64,000 bases of DNA, from positions 62,001 through 126,000 of the forward strand of contig NZ_JFYV01000001.1 in assembly GCF_000632225.1 (NCBI RefSeq). The letters are read 5' to 3'. Source of the stretch: Sphingomonas sp. RIT328. GTDB lineage: Bacteria; Pseudomonadota; Alphaproteobacteria; Sphingomonadales; Sphingomonadaceae. How positions within the stretch are numbered: position 1 is the first letter of the stretch; the number at the start of each line of letters is the position of its first letter. Under the pieces are notes generated by a model. That model was not told the DNA's origin, ran no database searches, and worked only from the letters and a program-made list of their open reading frames with translations. Both the position numbers and the translations under genes were made by a program. Shown piece by piece: positions 51,428-59,676 of the stretch.

Positions 51428-52069
51428 ATGACGACGGCTCCTGCGCCGGCGGCCGCACTCGTGTGCGCGCTCGCCAAGCCGAAGGCGTTCTTCGATCGCA
51501 TCCGCCCGCTGTTCCTCGGCGGAACGATCAACGCGGCGCAGCTCGCGGGCATCCAGTGCAAGCTCGACGCCTTCGGCACGGCCGGCGCGCCGCTCGCTTA
51601 TGTCGCATACGGCCTCGGTACGTCGTTCTGGGAAACGGGGCAGAAGATGCAGCCTGTCCGCGAGATCGGCCGCGGCAAGGGCAAGGCCTATGGCCGCCCC
51701 GGGCGCAACGGTGCGCAGATCCCTTACGGGCGCGGCGACGTGCAGCTGACCTGGGACGACAATTACGAGCGCGCGGATGATGAGCTTGGTCTGAAGGGCT
51801 CGCTCATCGCAAACTACGACCGCGCTCTCGAGACGGAAATCAGCGCTCGGATCATGGTCCGGGGAATGCTGGAGGGCTGGTTCACCGGCAAGAAGCTGTC
51901 GAGCTATCTGCCGACGTCGGGCTTCGCCAGTGCGGCGGACTTCCGACAGGCCCGCCGCATCATCAACGGGACCGATCGCGCCGAGGAGATCGCCACGATC
52001 GCCGGGACATTCCAGAACGCGCTGGCGGACGGCGGATGGGCGCGTCTTGTGCCTCCGCCGCGCGCCTGA
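51428..52069 (+). CDS. Endolysin, GH19 chitinase/lysozyme-like
   Basis: 213 residues. LAYVAYGLGTSFWETGQKMQ carries the likely catalytic Glu, and YGRGDVQLTWDDNYERAD matches the GH19-type G-R-G-x-x-Q-L-T-W-x-x-N-Y motif used by phage lysozymes that cleave peptidoglycan glycan strands. There is no signal peptide, so export depends on the holin. AAAGGA site before ATG. Confidence 0.88.
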   Translation: MTTAPAPAAALVCALAKPKAFFDRIRPLFLGGTINAAQLAGIQCKLDAFGTAGAPLAYVAYGLGTSFWETGQKMQPVREIGRGKGKAYGRPGRNGAQIPYGRGDVQLTWDDNYERADDELGLKGSLIANYDRALETEISARIMVRGMLEGWFTGKKLSSYLPTSGFASAADFRQARRIINGTDRAEEIATIAGTFQNALADGGWARLVPPPRA

Positions 52070-52100
52070 GTCGCCGCCACACCGTCACCAACCATCTCGC

Positions 52101-52149
52101 CAGCCGAATCATGTCGGGCGTCTAGCCGCGCCGGGCTCGCTGTCGGCTG
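52101..52149 (+). other. Stem-loop after endolysin gene
   Basis: CAGCCGA/TCGGCTG closes a 35-base GC-rich loop in the 120-base gap after the endolysin. Possible attenuator. Confidence 0.4.
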
Positions 52150-52189
52150 AACCAACCCGTCACCACACGTTCACGCAAGGATCGACCCC

Positions 52190-52564
52190 ATGAAGATCAA
52201 GTTCCCCGCCTTCATCGCAAAGCTGTTCCGTTCCTCGCCCGCTCAGGAGGTCGCCGACATCGTCATCACCGAAGCGCAGCAGGTGATCGCGTTGTTGATG
52301 GCGCTGCCGATTGCCGCGGTGGTGAGAGACGACATCCGCACGATCGCGAACGACAGCCTGAGCGGACAGCAGAAGTTCGACGTCGTGCTCGGCCGGACGT
52401 TGCCGGTGCTGCTCGATCTGCTGACTGCGAAGGGTCTCAACGTCGCTGCCAAGGATATCGAAGACATCGGCCGCGGCTTCGTCCAGGCGGTCTACAACGA
52501 GTTCGCCTCCACCCGCGCCGGCACCATCGCCAAGCTCATCCTGAAGCTGTTCAACTTCGCATGA
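52190..52564 (+). CDS. Small hypothetical phage protein
   Basis: 124 residues, MKIKFPAFIAKLFRSSPAQE onward; helical, with amphipathic stretches (VIALLMALPIAAVV, AGTIAKLILKLFNFA). AAGGA site; overlaps the next gene by 4 bases. Possibly lysis-related or virion protein; unknown. Confidence 0.6.
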   Translation: MKIKFPAFIAKLFRSSPAQEVADIVITEAQQVIALLMALPIAAVVRDDIRTIANDSLSGQQKFDVVLGRTLPVLLDLLTAKGLNVAAKDIEDIGRGFVQAVYNEFASTRAGTIAKLILKLFNFA

Positions 52565-52800
52565 GTGGCCCCGGCCGCGTCGTCGACGTAGACGCCGGCA
52601 CGGTCCCCAACACCAACGAGGCGGCTCGGCGGGTGCTGGTCGACCGCTCGACCGGCGAGTGCCTCCTCTTCTACGTGCCGATCGGCAACGATCCGCCGAT
52701 TGGCAGCCTGATCGACTGGAGCGCTCGACATGCTTGGTGGCCCGGCCACCGCGTCGACAAGCTCAGCAACGAGCTCGATCCGAACCAACCCCTCCGCTGA
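52561..52800 (+). CDS. Small hypothetical phage protein
   Basis: 79 residues starting MSGPGRVVDVDAGTVPNTNE, with VLVDRSTGECLLFYVPIGND. ATGA overlap with the previous gene supports it. Function unknown. Confidence 0.6.
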   Translation: MSGPGRVVDVDAGTVPNTNEAARRVLVDRSTGECLLFYVPIGNDPPIGSLIDWSARHAWWPGHRVDKLSNELDPNQPLR

Positions 52801-52827
52801 TCGTCAGTCTTCTCACAAGGAACCACC

Positions 52828-53385
52828 ATGCCCCAACTCTCCACCGCTATCCGCAACGCCATGGGCAATGCGATCGAGGCGACGATCGGCGCGTCACCCG
52901 TCCTCGAATATCGGACCGGCCTGCCGCCGGCGTCGCCAGCCGCGGCCTCGACCGGCACCCTGCTCATGTCGGGCACGCTTGCTGCGGATTGGGCGCCAGA
53001 TGCCGCCAACGGTGTGAAGTCGTTCAATGCCAACATGAAGGCCGATGCGGCTGTCGCCGCTGGCTATGCCGGCCATTTCCGGATCAAGGCGGCCGACGGC
53101 ACCTATCACATGCAAGGCCTCGTGTCGGAGGCGTGGACGGCGTCCAAGCCGTATGTCGTCGGCATGCAGGTGAACCTGGGGGGCAACGTCTACCGCGCCA
53201 CGGCCGCCGGCACCTCCGCCGCGAACGGCGGCCCGGCCGGCACCGGCGCGGCCATCGTCGATAACGGTGTGACGTGGGCGTATGTCGGCCCGCAGGACAT
53301 GGTGCTGACCAACACCAACATCGCGCTCGGTCAGGATGGCATCACCCTCAACAGTTACCAGCTGACGATGCCGACCGGGAACTGA
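52828..53385 (+). CDS. Putative phage structural protein
   Basis: 185 residues, MPQLSTAIRNAMGNAIEATI onward. It contains HFRIKAADGTYHMQGLV, a carbohydrate-binding-like ASKPYVVGMQVNLGGNVYRAT and a C-terminal GITLNSYQLTMPTGN. Such proteins are often tail appendage parts in alphaproteobacterial phages. AAGGA site. Confidence 0.65.
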   Translation: MPQLSTAIRNAMGNAIEATIGASPVLEYRTGLPPASPAAASTGTLLMSGTLAADWAPDAANGVKSFNANMKADAAVAAGYAGHFRIKAADGTYHMQGLVSEAWTASKPYVVGMQVNLGGNVYRATAAGTSAANGGPAGTGAAIVDNGVTWAYVGPQDMVLTNTNIALGQDGITLNSYQLTMPTGN

Positions 53386-53403
53386 GCGGCTAGGAGCTAA
53401 GCA

Positions 53404-54879
53404 ATGGCGAGGCGGCTATGGACCCCGGCCGATATGGTCGGGGTCGCGAACCATGAATATACCGACACCACCAAGGGGATCACGACGGCAGACGGCACCT
53501 TCGTTGCCGGCTCGATCGTCAACCGGCAGGACTATCAGCTGGTCGGCAGCGGGACGCCGGACTATATCTCGGCGTTCCGCGACGACTTCCGGCCGGCGCT
53601 CGACGCCATCAACGGTCAGCAGGCGATCAAGTGGGATACCGCCACTCGCCAGATGGACATCTCAAAGACCAACCTTCCACAGGGGGATGGCGATAAGTTC
53701 TGGTGGACGGTCGACGTCATCGACGAGACCCGGACGGATGATCGCTACATTTGGGGATATGGCGGCAGCAATGGTTCGTCGGTCGCTTACAAGATGCGGC
53801 AAGGTGGCGTGCCGTATTCCGACATCGGTTCGGTAGGCTATGCGATCGGCACCGCTCCCGTGAAGGCGGGCGAACTGTCGATCATCACCGAGCAATACAC
53901 CAAGGCCGACACGACCAGCAAAGCGTCCTACAACGGCGGAGCTTGGTCGACTTACAAGCGAGCCCGCAACACCGCCATTTCGAACGCAGCTCGATACGGT
54001 CATTGGGCGGTCTACGGCAACGGCAGCGCGCATCGCTCGCGCTTTCGGGGCCATGGATACGGTACGCCTACCGAGGATGACTGGCAGCGGCTGCGGGGCT
54101 GGGCTTCCTGGGCTGCCGGTGCGAACGGCGCCAACCTCGTCGACGGCCATCCGTACAAGGATGCGCCGCCCTACGTCGACGAGGGCGGCGCCGGCGTGAC
54201 GGCATCCGGTGGCGCCGTGCTGGGCGCGATTGGGGCGGCGGCCGGCGCCGCGCTGATGATTGCGAGCAGCGCCGCGCTTGCGCTGGCTCCGCTGTCGGTT
54301 GCTGGCGGTGGCGGCGCGGCGATCACCAGCGCCGGTGCGCAGGTGCTGGCGCCGGGCGCTGCCACAGGGGCAGGAGCAGCGACGGCCGCGGTCGCAAGCT
54401 CCGGCGCTCCGACGCTTGCGCCGATCGTCGGCGGGGGCACCGGCAGTGCTGCGCAAATCGTCAGCGCGCAGGGCAACGCTACGCTTGCCGGCTTGTCGGC
54501 CACGGGCTTCGGCTTCGCACCGGTCGCCGGCAGCGCGATCGTCGCGCTTGCTCGCGTCGCGGGCGCGGGTGTGGGCGCGGTGGGAACCGGCGCAGCCTCG
54601 ACGTCGCTGCTCAGGCCGCTCACAGCGGCCGGGCTGTCATCTGCGCCGATCGTCGGTCGGGGCGGTCGCGAGCTGCTTGCGCCGTCGCCGGTGGCGCGGG
54701 CGTCGTCGCCGATCGGCGGCACCGGCGCGGCGTCCCTCGCGCCCATCGTCGGTGCCGGCACCGGCTCACCGCCGGCACCGCCGATCGTCGTCCCGCCGTC
54801 TCGGCGCTTCACGCTGGCTTCCGCGGGCAGCCGGCGGGCGACGCTCGCCAGCTCTGGCTCCCGCCGCCTCACAATCTGA
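53404..54879 (+). CDS. Putative tail appendage protein with low-complexity repeats
   Basis: 491 residues. The N-terminal 260 residues (FWWTVDVIDETRTDDRYIWG) look like a lectin/concanavalin-type sandwich. Residues about 260-470 are Gly/Ala/Ser/Thr-rich with degenerate units such as LAPIVGGGTGS, LAPIVGAGTGS and APIVGRGG. The end is RRFTLASAGSRRATLASS, a short TLAS-GSRR repeat. Possibly an adhesive tail component. GGAG site. Confidence 0.7.
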   Translation: MARRLWTPADMVGVANHEYTDTTKGITTADGTFVAGSIVNRQDYQLVGSGTPDYISAFRDDFRPALDAINGQQAIKWDTATRQMDISKTNLPQGDGDKFWWTVDVIDETRTDDRYIWGYGGSNGSSVAYKMRQGGVPYSDIGSVGYAIGTAPVKAGELSIITEQYTKADTTSKASYNGGAWSTYKRARNTAISNAARYGHWAVYGNGSAHRSRFRGHGYGTPTEDDWQRLRGWASWAAGANGANLVDGHPYKDAPPYVDEGGAGVTASGGAVLGAIGAAAGAALMIASSAALALAPLSVAGGGGAAITSAGAQVLAPGAATGAGAATAAVASSGAPTLAPIVGGGTGSAAQIVSAQGNATLAGLSATGFGFAPVAGSAIVALARVAGAGVGAVGTGAASTSLLRPLTAAGLSSAPIVGRGGRELLAPSPVARASSPIGGTGAASLAPIVGAGTGSPPAPPIVVPPSRRFTLASAGSRRATLASSGSRRLTI

Positions 54880-54903
54880 CATCGTCCGAGGAGGACAAAC
54901 CGC

Positions 54904-55275
54904 ATGCCACTACCGCCGAACGCCAAGGCGCTCACGCAGGCGATGGACCCCTCGGACGTCGAGGTGTTCGAGCTGACGATCGACCAGGGCGACGACAAGA
55001 CGCTGATGACGGGCGAGGGTGTCGCCGACTTCAACTTCGCCGTGACAGCCGAGGCCGCCGCGGCCGGGTTGAGGATCATGGAGGAGGATGGCCGACGGCC
55101 GACCCTCACCGGCCTGCTGCTGCGCTTCTGGCTCGCGGTCGATCCGGCCCTATTCGGTGCAGCGGCCTTCTCAGGAGAGGGTATCTCGCTGGGTCTGGAG
55201 CTGACGCTGAAGACCGACTCGGTGCCCTATCGAACCAAGCAGAAAACCATCGTCGTAAAGGTAGCTCAGCAATGA
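54904..55275 (+). CDS. Hypothetical phage protein
   Basis: 123 residues, MPLPPNAKALTQAMDPSDVE onward, beta-rich and acidic, ending in KTIVVKVAQQ. GAGGAGG site; the stop overlaps the next ATG. Function unknown. Confidence 0.65.
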   Translation: MPLPPNAKALTQAMDPSDVEVFELTIDQGDDKTLMTGEGVADFNFAVTAEAAAAGLRIMEEDGRRPTLTGLLLRFWLAVDPALFGAAAFSGEGISLGLELTLKTDSVPYRTKQKTIVVKVAQQ

Positions 55276-55529
55276 CCGAACAGATCACCGGGACCGTCGA
55301 CAACGGCGGCCGGGCGACCGCCGATCTCGGCTTCTACAAGGGGCCGGTCGGCACCCGCACCCGCACCGGGTCCGACCTTATCGAGGTCGCCTACCGCGGC
55401 GAGATCGCGATGCCGCGGTTGCCGGCGAAAGGCACGTTGGACGGGGACGCCGTCGAGGTGCTCTCGCTGAAGCGCAGCGAGATCGACCGGCAGTTGATGC
55501 TGGCGACCGTCCGGCCAGTCAGCACGTAA
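55272..55529 (+). CDS. Small hypothetical phage protein, last rightward late gene
   Basis: 85 residues starting MTEQITGTVDNGGRATADLG. Ends 11 bases into the opposite-strand gene at 55519. Probably the end of the late operon. Function unknown. Confidence 0.6.
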   Translation: MTEQITGTVDNGGRATADLGFYKGPVGTRTRTGSDLIEVAYRGEIAMPRLPAKGTLDGDAVEVLSLKRSEIDRQLMLATVRPVST

Positions 55530-55704
55530 GCGCCTGGCGCGCCGCGACCGCAAGTTCGCGAAACGCTGCCTGCCATGTCGCGCCGGCCTCGCTCCACGGG
55601 ATATGCTCCTCGATGTTCGCGATGCGGCTATCCCATAGCTTCTCGGCGAGGTGCTCGTTGACGGCTTCAACGTCGTTGCTGGTGCAGAGGCGGCAGCGGC
55701 TCAT
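55519..55704 (-). CDS. Small Cys-containing hypothetical protein
   Basis: 61 residues starting MSRCRLCTSNDVEAVNEHLA; a single CRLC pair at the N-terminus, helical after that. Last gene of a leftward four-gene operon, ATGA overlap with the gene before it. Confidence 0.55.
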   Translation of the reverse strand: MSRCRLCTSNDVEAVNEHLAEKLWDSRIANIEEHIPWSEAGATWQAAFRELAVAARQALTC

Positions 55705-55967
55705 CGTGGCTTCACCAAATCCGGATGTGGGTGGGGCTCGTCGACGTTCCACTTGCCGACGCGGGTATAGGGGGCGTCAACCAGATCGGGCTGGAGGATC
55801 ACCGACTCGCTCTCTGGCTCGCCCATGATGCGAAGGACGAGATCGTCCGTCACCTCTTCGCGGGTCTGCTCGACGAGCACGTTAAGCGCTCGCTTCTGGA
55901 ACGGCTTGAGGACGGTAAGGGCGACCCAGACCTGTGTCCGCAGCTGCTGGCGGGTGAGCAGCCTCAC
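55701..55967 (-). CDS. Hypothetical protein in right-end leftward operon
   Basis: About 88 residues. GTG 55967 overlaps the previous stop (GTGA) and is preferred; GTG 55982 is the alternative. It contains LRTQVWVALTVLKPFQKRALNVLVEQTREE and ends in DEPHPHPDLVKPR. Function unknown. Confidence 0.6.
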   Translation of the reverse strand: MRLLTRQQLRTQVWVALTVLKPFQKRALNVLVEQTREEVTDDLVLRIMGEPESESVILQPDLVDAPYTRVGKWNVDEPHPHPDLVKPR

Positions 55968-56236
55968 GGCTGGTCTGCCCACAGGTCGCGGATGCCAAGA
56001 GCCCGCTCCGTCAAACCGAAATAGTCGGCGAGCCGACGGTGCTCGTCGGGGCGCAAAGCGCGCGGTATGCCGTCGGTGACGAAGCGTCGCAGATAGTGCG
56101 GCGGCCGATCGAGCATGCGCGACAAGGCGGCGTAGCTGTCTCGGCTTCCATCAATTACCTTTGCGAGCGCCTCGCGCGGGTCGGGGGTGCCTTGACGGGG
56201 GCGGGCAGTGCCGGCGAGCGTCACGACGCCAGCCAT
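55964..56236 (-). CDS. Stand-alone HTH protein related to S24 repressor N-termini
   Basis: 90 residues. The core REALAKVIDGSRDSYAALSRML and YLRRFVTDGIPRAL, RRLADYFGLTERALG resembles the DNA-binding half of alphaproteobacterial LexA-like repressors, without the peptidase half. It could regulate the accessory genes or compete with the phage repressor. It lies within a leftward operon and overlaps the previous gene by 16 bases. Confidence 0.65.
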   Translation of the reverse strand: MAGVVTLAGTARPRQGTPDPREALAKVIDGSRDSYAALSRMLDRPPHYLRRFVTDGIPRALRPDEHRRLADYFGLTERALGIRDLWADQP

Positions 56237-56442
56237 GCGCTCTCCGCATCCTCCAGCGCCTCCCAATCATCGCCGCTGGCGCGTTGCGCCTGCATCCACT
56301 TGCGGGCGTCTTCAAAGGTGCCGGTGCGAGGGAAGGTGCGATCCTTGGCTGCACTATCTGCCAGCTGCCCGACGAAACCGCCGCTGCCACCTTGCTTCAT
56401 CAGCCAACGGCCGAACGGCTCCCTCTCGTCTTCGTCGTGCAT
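56221..56442 (-). CDS. YozE-like small helical protein
   Basis: 73 residues; FGRWLMKQGGSGGFVGQLADSAAKD with the downstream WMQAQ resembles the YozE SAM-like fold, often found in phages and small cargo modules. A strong CGGAGGA site precedes ATG 56442. First gene of the four-gene leftward operon. Confidence 0.65.
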   Translation of the reverse strand: MHDEDEREPFGRWLMKQGGSGGFVGQLADSAAKDRTFPRTGTFEDARKWMQAQRASGDDWEALEDAESAWLAS

Positions 56443-56593
56443 CGTATCCTCCGGTGACTCGCGTCATTGGCAAGATAGATGTTCTTTTTCTGTTCCGCTA
56501 GGCGGTCGGTTCGTCGAGCTGGATGACATCAAGATTAGAGGGGTCCGCAGTCCGCTCGCCCGGCAGCTGGGTGAGGTCACGTTCAAGGCGAGG

Positions 56594-57262
56594 TTATTTC
56601 CACTCTAGCCCGGCTGTGTCGAAGACAAATTGCTGACGCCCTTGGTGGAAAAACTCAGCCTCGATGATGGTTCTCTTGGCCTTGCGCAATCCGGCTAAGA
56701 CACGACCTTCATTCGTGAAAAAGGCCGTTTCGTTGGAGCCGTCGCTTGCCCCTGTGCAGCGCATTTTTTGGATAGGGCCGTTATCAAATTTCACCGAGAT
56801 TGTAGTGTTGGTATAGGAAGAGCACATAATCTGCCCCTTGCCGACTCCAAACATAACATTCAGTCCATCACTATTGCGACGTACCGTGATCGTCCCTTGT
56901 TGCTCTCCGTAAGGAAAATCCAAATCGACCGTATTATTGCTGATTAGGGTGGCATAGCGAGAGGTTGATCCCCGCATCTCATCTTTGTCTGATGAGTATT
57001 GCCACTTACTTGCTGGTGAATCTTCGTGGGCCGAGGTGGTCGAATCGGTTTGCAGGTTAGAAGGCGTCGTACCGGTAGCCGCATCGGCAGAGTTGCTATC
57101 AACGTTCGACGTCTGCTGGTCTGACTTGGGCACGACTATCATCATCAAGATGAATGTGCCGACAGCGATGCCGGCAAATTGCTTGCGCGACAGAGCGGCC
57201 ACATACGGCTTTATGATGCCGACCAAAGCGGCCAGAAATATCAACGTCAGAACAGCGAACAT
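56594..57262 (-). CDS. Predicted membrane-anchored protein, unknown function
   Basis: 222 residues. Two N-terminal TM helices (FAVLTLIFLAALVGIIKPYV, FAGIAVGTFILMMIVV), a Ser/Thr/Asp-rich linker, then a soluble beta-rich domain (TITVRRNSDGLNVMFGVG, CSSYTNTTISVKFDNG) with two Cys. Base composition is clearly lower in GC than phage core genes. A GGGGGGA site precedes ATG 57262. Cargo gene of the right accessory zone. Confidence 0.7.
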   Translation of the reverse strand: MFAVLTLIFLAALVGIIKPYVAALSRKQFAGIAVGTFILMMIVVPKSDQQTSNVDSNSADAATGTTPSNLQTDSTTSAHEDSPASKWQYSSDKDEMRGSTSRYATLISNNTVDLDFPYGEQQGTITVRRNSDGLNVMFGVGKGQIMCSSYTNTTISVKFDNGPIQKMRCTGASDGSNETAFFTNEGRVLAGLRKAKRTIIEAEFFHQGRQQFVFDTAGLEWK

Positions 57263-57536
57263 GAACGATCCCCCCGGTTACGGACAGCTTACCTGTCCAA
57301 TCGGCCTATTCAAGCCGGTCTGTTGATAAACCGTGAAGCATTCTGGCGTGCTGAGATGCGGCATGTGGGGGTGGGTGTTCGTTGCCCCCGTCACGTTAAG
57401 CCATTGATCTCCAATGATCGCGCTTCGAACGATGTTGCGGCAACCATCATTGATAACAATGGATTTTACGGCTCCACGGCTAAAGCTTCAGTTGGACCTC
57501 GACGTTGGATGCTGCCGGTCCTCGAACCCCCTTCGC

Positions 57537-58340
57537 CTAGAAGGGAACGTCGTCATCTAGATCTTCGTGAGAAAAACCATATCCGCCCCCGTAGCCGCCG
57601 GTTGATGATGGTGCCTGCTTAGGCGCCGCAATGGCTAGCGGAGGAGGTGCAAGCCGAGCGATCTCCGCGTCTTCTTGCTCCTTGTCTTGGCCGACCAGTG
57701 AGATGATGAAGCTAATCCCCGCCGGGATTTTTGGCGACGCAGCGATTGCCCCGGCGGTGCCCCCGATCGTGCCCATGATCGACGCCGCGATCGCCATCGT
57801 TTTGGCAAAACTGAGCCGGCGATGTTCGAGTTCGGCAAGTAATTCGTCGAGCTTGTCGTTAAGCGCTGCCCGCTTGGCAGGTGTCAGATCGGCCTCGTCG
57901 ACGTATGTCCTTAACTGTTCTACCTCTTGCCGTATTTTGGCTCGTGTCACACGTCCAAGCGCTACCGAGTGGGGTTTGGCGAGGACATCGCTGCGCAGAC
58001 GCGTTTTTGCCACGATGCCCGCGAGAATAACTTGGAAGCGTGTATAGTCACCGTACTCGATGGTTGGTCGTATCTCGCTCAAGCCGGTAACGCCGAGTGC
58101 TTCCGCGATGCCTTGAATGGTAGCCATAAACTGACTGCGTAACTCGTCCGAAAAGTCGCGCGCGTTTGAGTCGTCCAGCATGCGCTGGAGATTGGACTGA
58201 GCTGTCCGGACGAGCGTTACGAACTTATCTGCGTCCTCCTCCGGCAGGTTGGCGTACGTCTCTTCCGGAATAAGGTCATAGGCCGACACACTGGTCTCCT
58301 CATCAAGGTTCGGGAATAGTGCGGGACTCGTGGGTCCCAT
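57537..58340 (-). CDS. Accessory protein with hydrophobic segment, unknown
   Basis: 267 residues from ATG 58340, which has AGGAA at good spacing (an in-frame ATG exists at 58388). Acidic helical N-terminal part, long helical middle (EEVEQLRTYVDEAD-like, AALNDKLDELLAELEHRR), one or two hydrophobic helices (TMAIAASIMGTIGGTAGAIA, IPAGISFIISLVG) and a Gly/Tyr-rich acidic tail ending in DDDVPF, a tail type often used to bind partner proteins. Function unknown. Confidence 0.7.
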   Translation of the reverse strand: MGPTSPALFPNLDEETSVSAYDLIPEETYANLPEEDADKFVTLVRTAQSNLQRMLDDSNARDFSDELRSQFMATIQGIAEALGVTGLSEIRPTIEYGDYTRFQVILAGIVAKTRLRSDVLAKPHSVALGRVTRAKIRQEVEQLRTYVDEADLTPAKRAALNDKLDELLAELEHRRLSFAKTMAIAASIMGTIGGTAGAIAASPKIPAGISFIISLVGQDKEQEDAEIARLAPPPLAIAAPKQAPSSTGGYGGGYGFSHEDLDDDVPF

Positions 58341-58425
58341 CGTTTCCTGTTTGGTCCCTTCCGGTCCGCGAAACGCCCGCCTGCCCACCCCGAAAATCGC
58401 GGTATTAGGCGGGTCTCCCGAGAGG

Positions 58426-58464
58426 GGGCGATTAGCTCAGTTGGTAGAGCGTCTCGTTTACACC
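58426..58464 (+). pseudogene. 5' half of tRNA-Val(TAC)
   Basis: GGGCGATTAGCTCAGTTGG and the following bases match the acceptor 5' strand, D arm and anticodon 5' stem and loop (TTTACAC) of bacterial tRNA-Val. Similarity stops one base after the loop; no 3' half is present. It lies in the 218-base gap 58341-58558, where I see no gene. It may mark an old junction of a separate element or be a tRNA-derived relic. Confidence 0.75.
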
Positions 58465-58558
58465 ATTGACCTCCGCTGCTCCTGTCGTACCCGTTGGCGC
58501 GGCTAAATAATAAAGTGTGCTTCGGCTTTTGGCGGCATCGTAGATGTTTCTGCGCAGC

Positions 58559-59410
58559 TTAAATTCGACCAAATAATTTTTGCAATTCGAGAGACCGTCG
58601 CAAATCAGCATTGTCTAAAACGACGTTGGGGACGTTCTTCTTCCACCGTGCTCCGACCATTTCGACAATCCAGATAAGTAACACTGCGCCCAAAATAAAT
58701 CCGACAACGCCGGCGGGGATAATTAGCCCGGACCGCCAGCCGCTTTTCAGCCACATAGCTGTACTGCCCGCCACTAAGGTTGTCACCATCGCAGCTATGA
58801 ATGCTTTATCTATTTTATCAGAGCTTAGTAACTTTTTGCCTGCTGGATTGAAGAATTTCAAGCCTTCTGGGAGTCCGATGAGCGTACCGGTAATCCGAAG
58901 ATCACCATGCGTGCCGGTGTGCAAAGCCCTTATGATGATAGCATCTTTAGGCTCTAAAAAATCAAAACTTACAAGAAATTCTTTATTGTTCGTGAATTTT
59001 ATTTGCGCGCCAATGACAGTGCGAGATGTGCCGTCAATTGTAACCTGTAGAAATGAACCATTGGTCAAGCGCAGTTTTAGGGGGTCTTTGTCGGCGATGT
59101 CGTTTCTGCGAAAAATGGTCGTGCCATTATTCCATATCGCAATAACCGAACTAGTAACCTGCGGAACGGCAAGCCCATTAAACGAGATTTCAAGCTGACT
59201 TTCTATTGTCGCGTGAGCAGGAGCAACCAACACAATGCTCTTGGCAGAGGTGACTACGCTAGGAACCGTCTTTTGGCGCCTATAGAAGATCCAGCCTGCG
59301 TAAAGGCCCGCAACGCCTATCACGACTGTAATAAGTAGGCCAAACCAAGGTGAATTAAGCATTGGCCAAAGTACGGAATTTCCGTCAGCCTGGGTGGGTG
59401 TCGAGCTCAT
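58559..59410 (-). CDS. Predicted three-TM membrane protein, unknown
   Basis: 283 residues. One N-terminal TM (FGLLITVVIGVAGLYAGWIFY), a central beta-rich domain of about 150 residues (ESQLEISFNGLAVPQVTSS, RTVIGAQIKFTNNKEFLVSF), then two TM helices (AFIAAMVTTLVAGSTAMWL, GLIIPAGVVGFILGAVLLIW) and a basic tail. AT-rich coding. Could be a sensor or pore protein; no recognised family. Confidence 0.7.
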   Translation of the reverse strand: MSSTPTQADGNSVLWPMLNSPWFGLLITVVIGVAGLYAGWIFYRRQKTVPSVVTSAKSIVLVAPAHATIESQLEISFNGLAVPQVTSSVIAIWNNGTTIFRRNDIADKDPLKLRLTNGSFLQVTIDGTSRTVIGAQIKFTNNKEFLVSFDFLEPKDAIIIRALHTGTHGDLRITGTLIGLPEGLKFFNPAGKKLLSSDKIDKAFIAAMVTTLVAGSTAMWLKSGWRSGLIIPAGVVGFILGAVLLIWIVEMVGARWKKNVPNVVLDNADLRRSLELQKLFGRI

Positions 59411-59676
59411 TGCGTTATTCTGCGTCGCATCGGCGGTCTCAACAAGCGCATTTCACACGGAGAGCGGACGTCTGCCAATACGGCGAAATCAGTATACGAA
59501 CAGGCAAGGGGCCTTCTAGGCTTGATATGCCTTGGATTGATGTCTCCGATCTCGGCACCATCGGTAAGTGACGACCGATGCGAGACCGTAGGAGCGGGAA
59601 CGGGTACTGAAAACAAATGGTTTTCCAGCTTCACGGCTAAAGCAGGGTTGTTGGCACGCTTCCTTTACCGCAGGGA

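Noticed and set aside
57179..57622. Plus-strand frame of 147 codons
   Set aside because: It overlaps two minus-strand genes, has no ribosome site and an unfolded, Arg-rich composition.
58426..58500. Functional tRNA-Val
   Set aside because: The anticodon 3' stem, T arm and 3' acceptor strand are missing.
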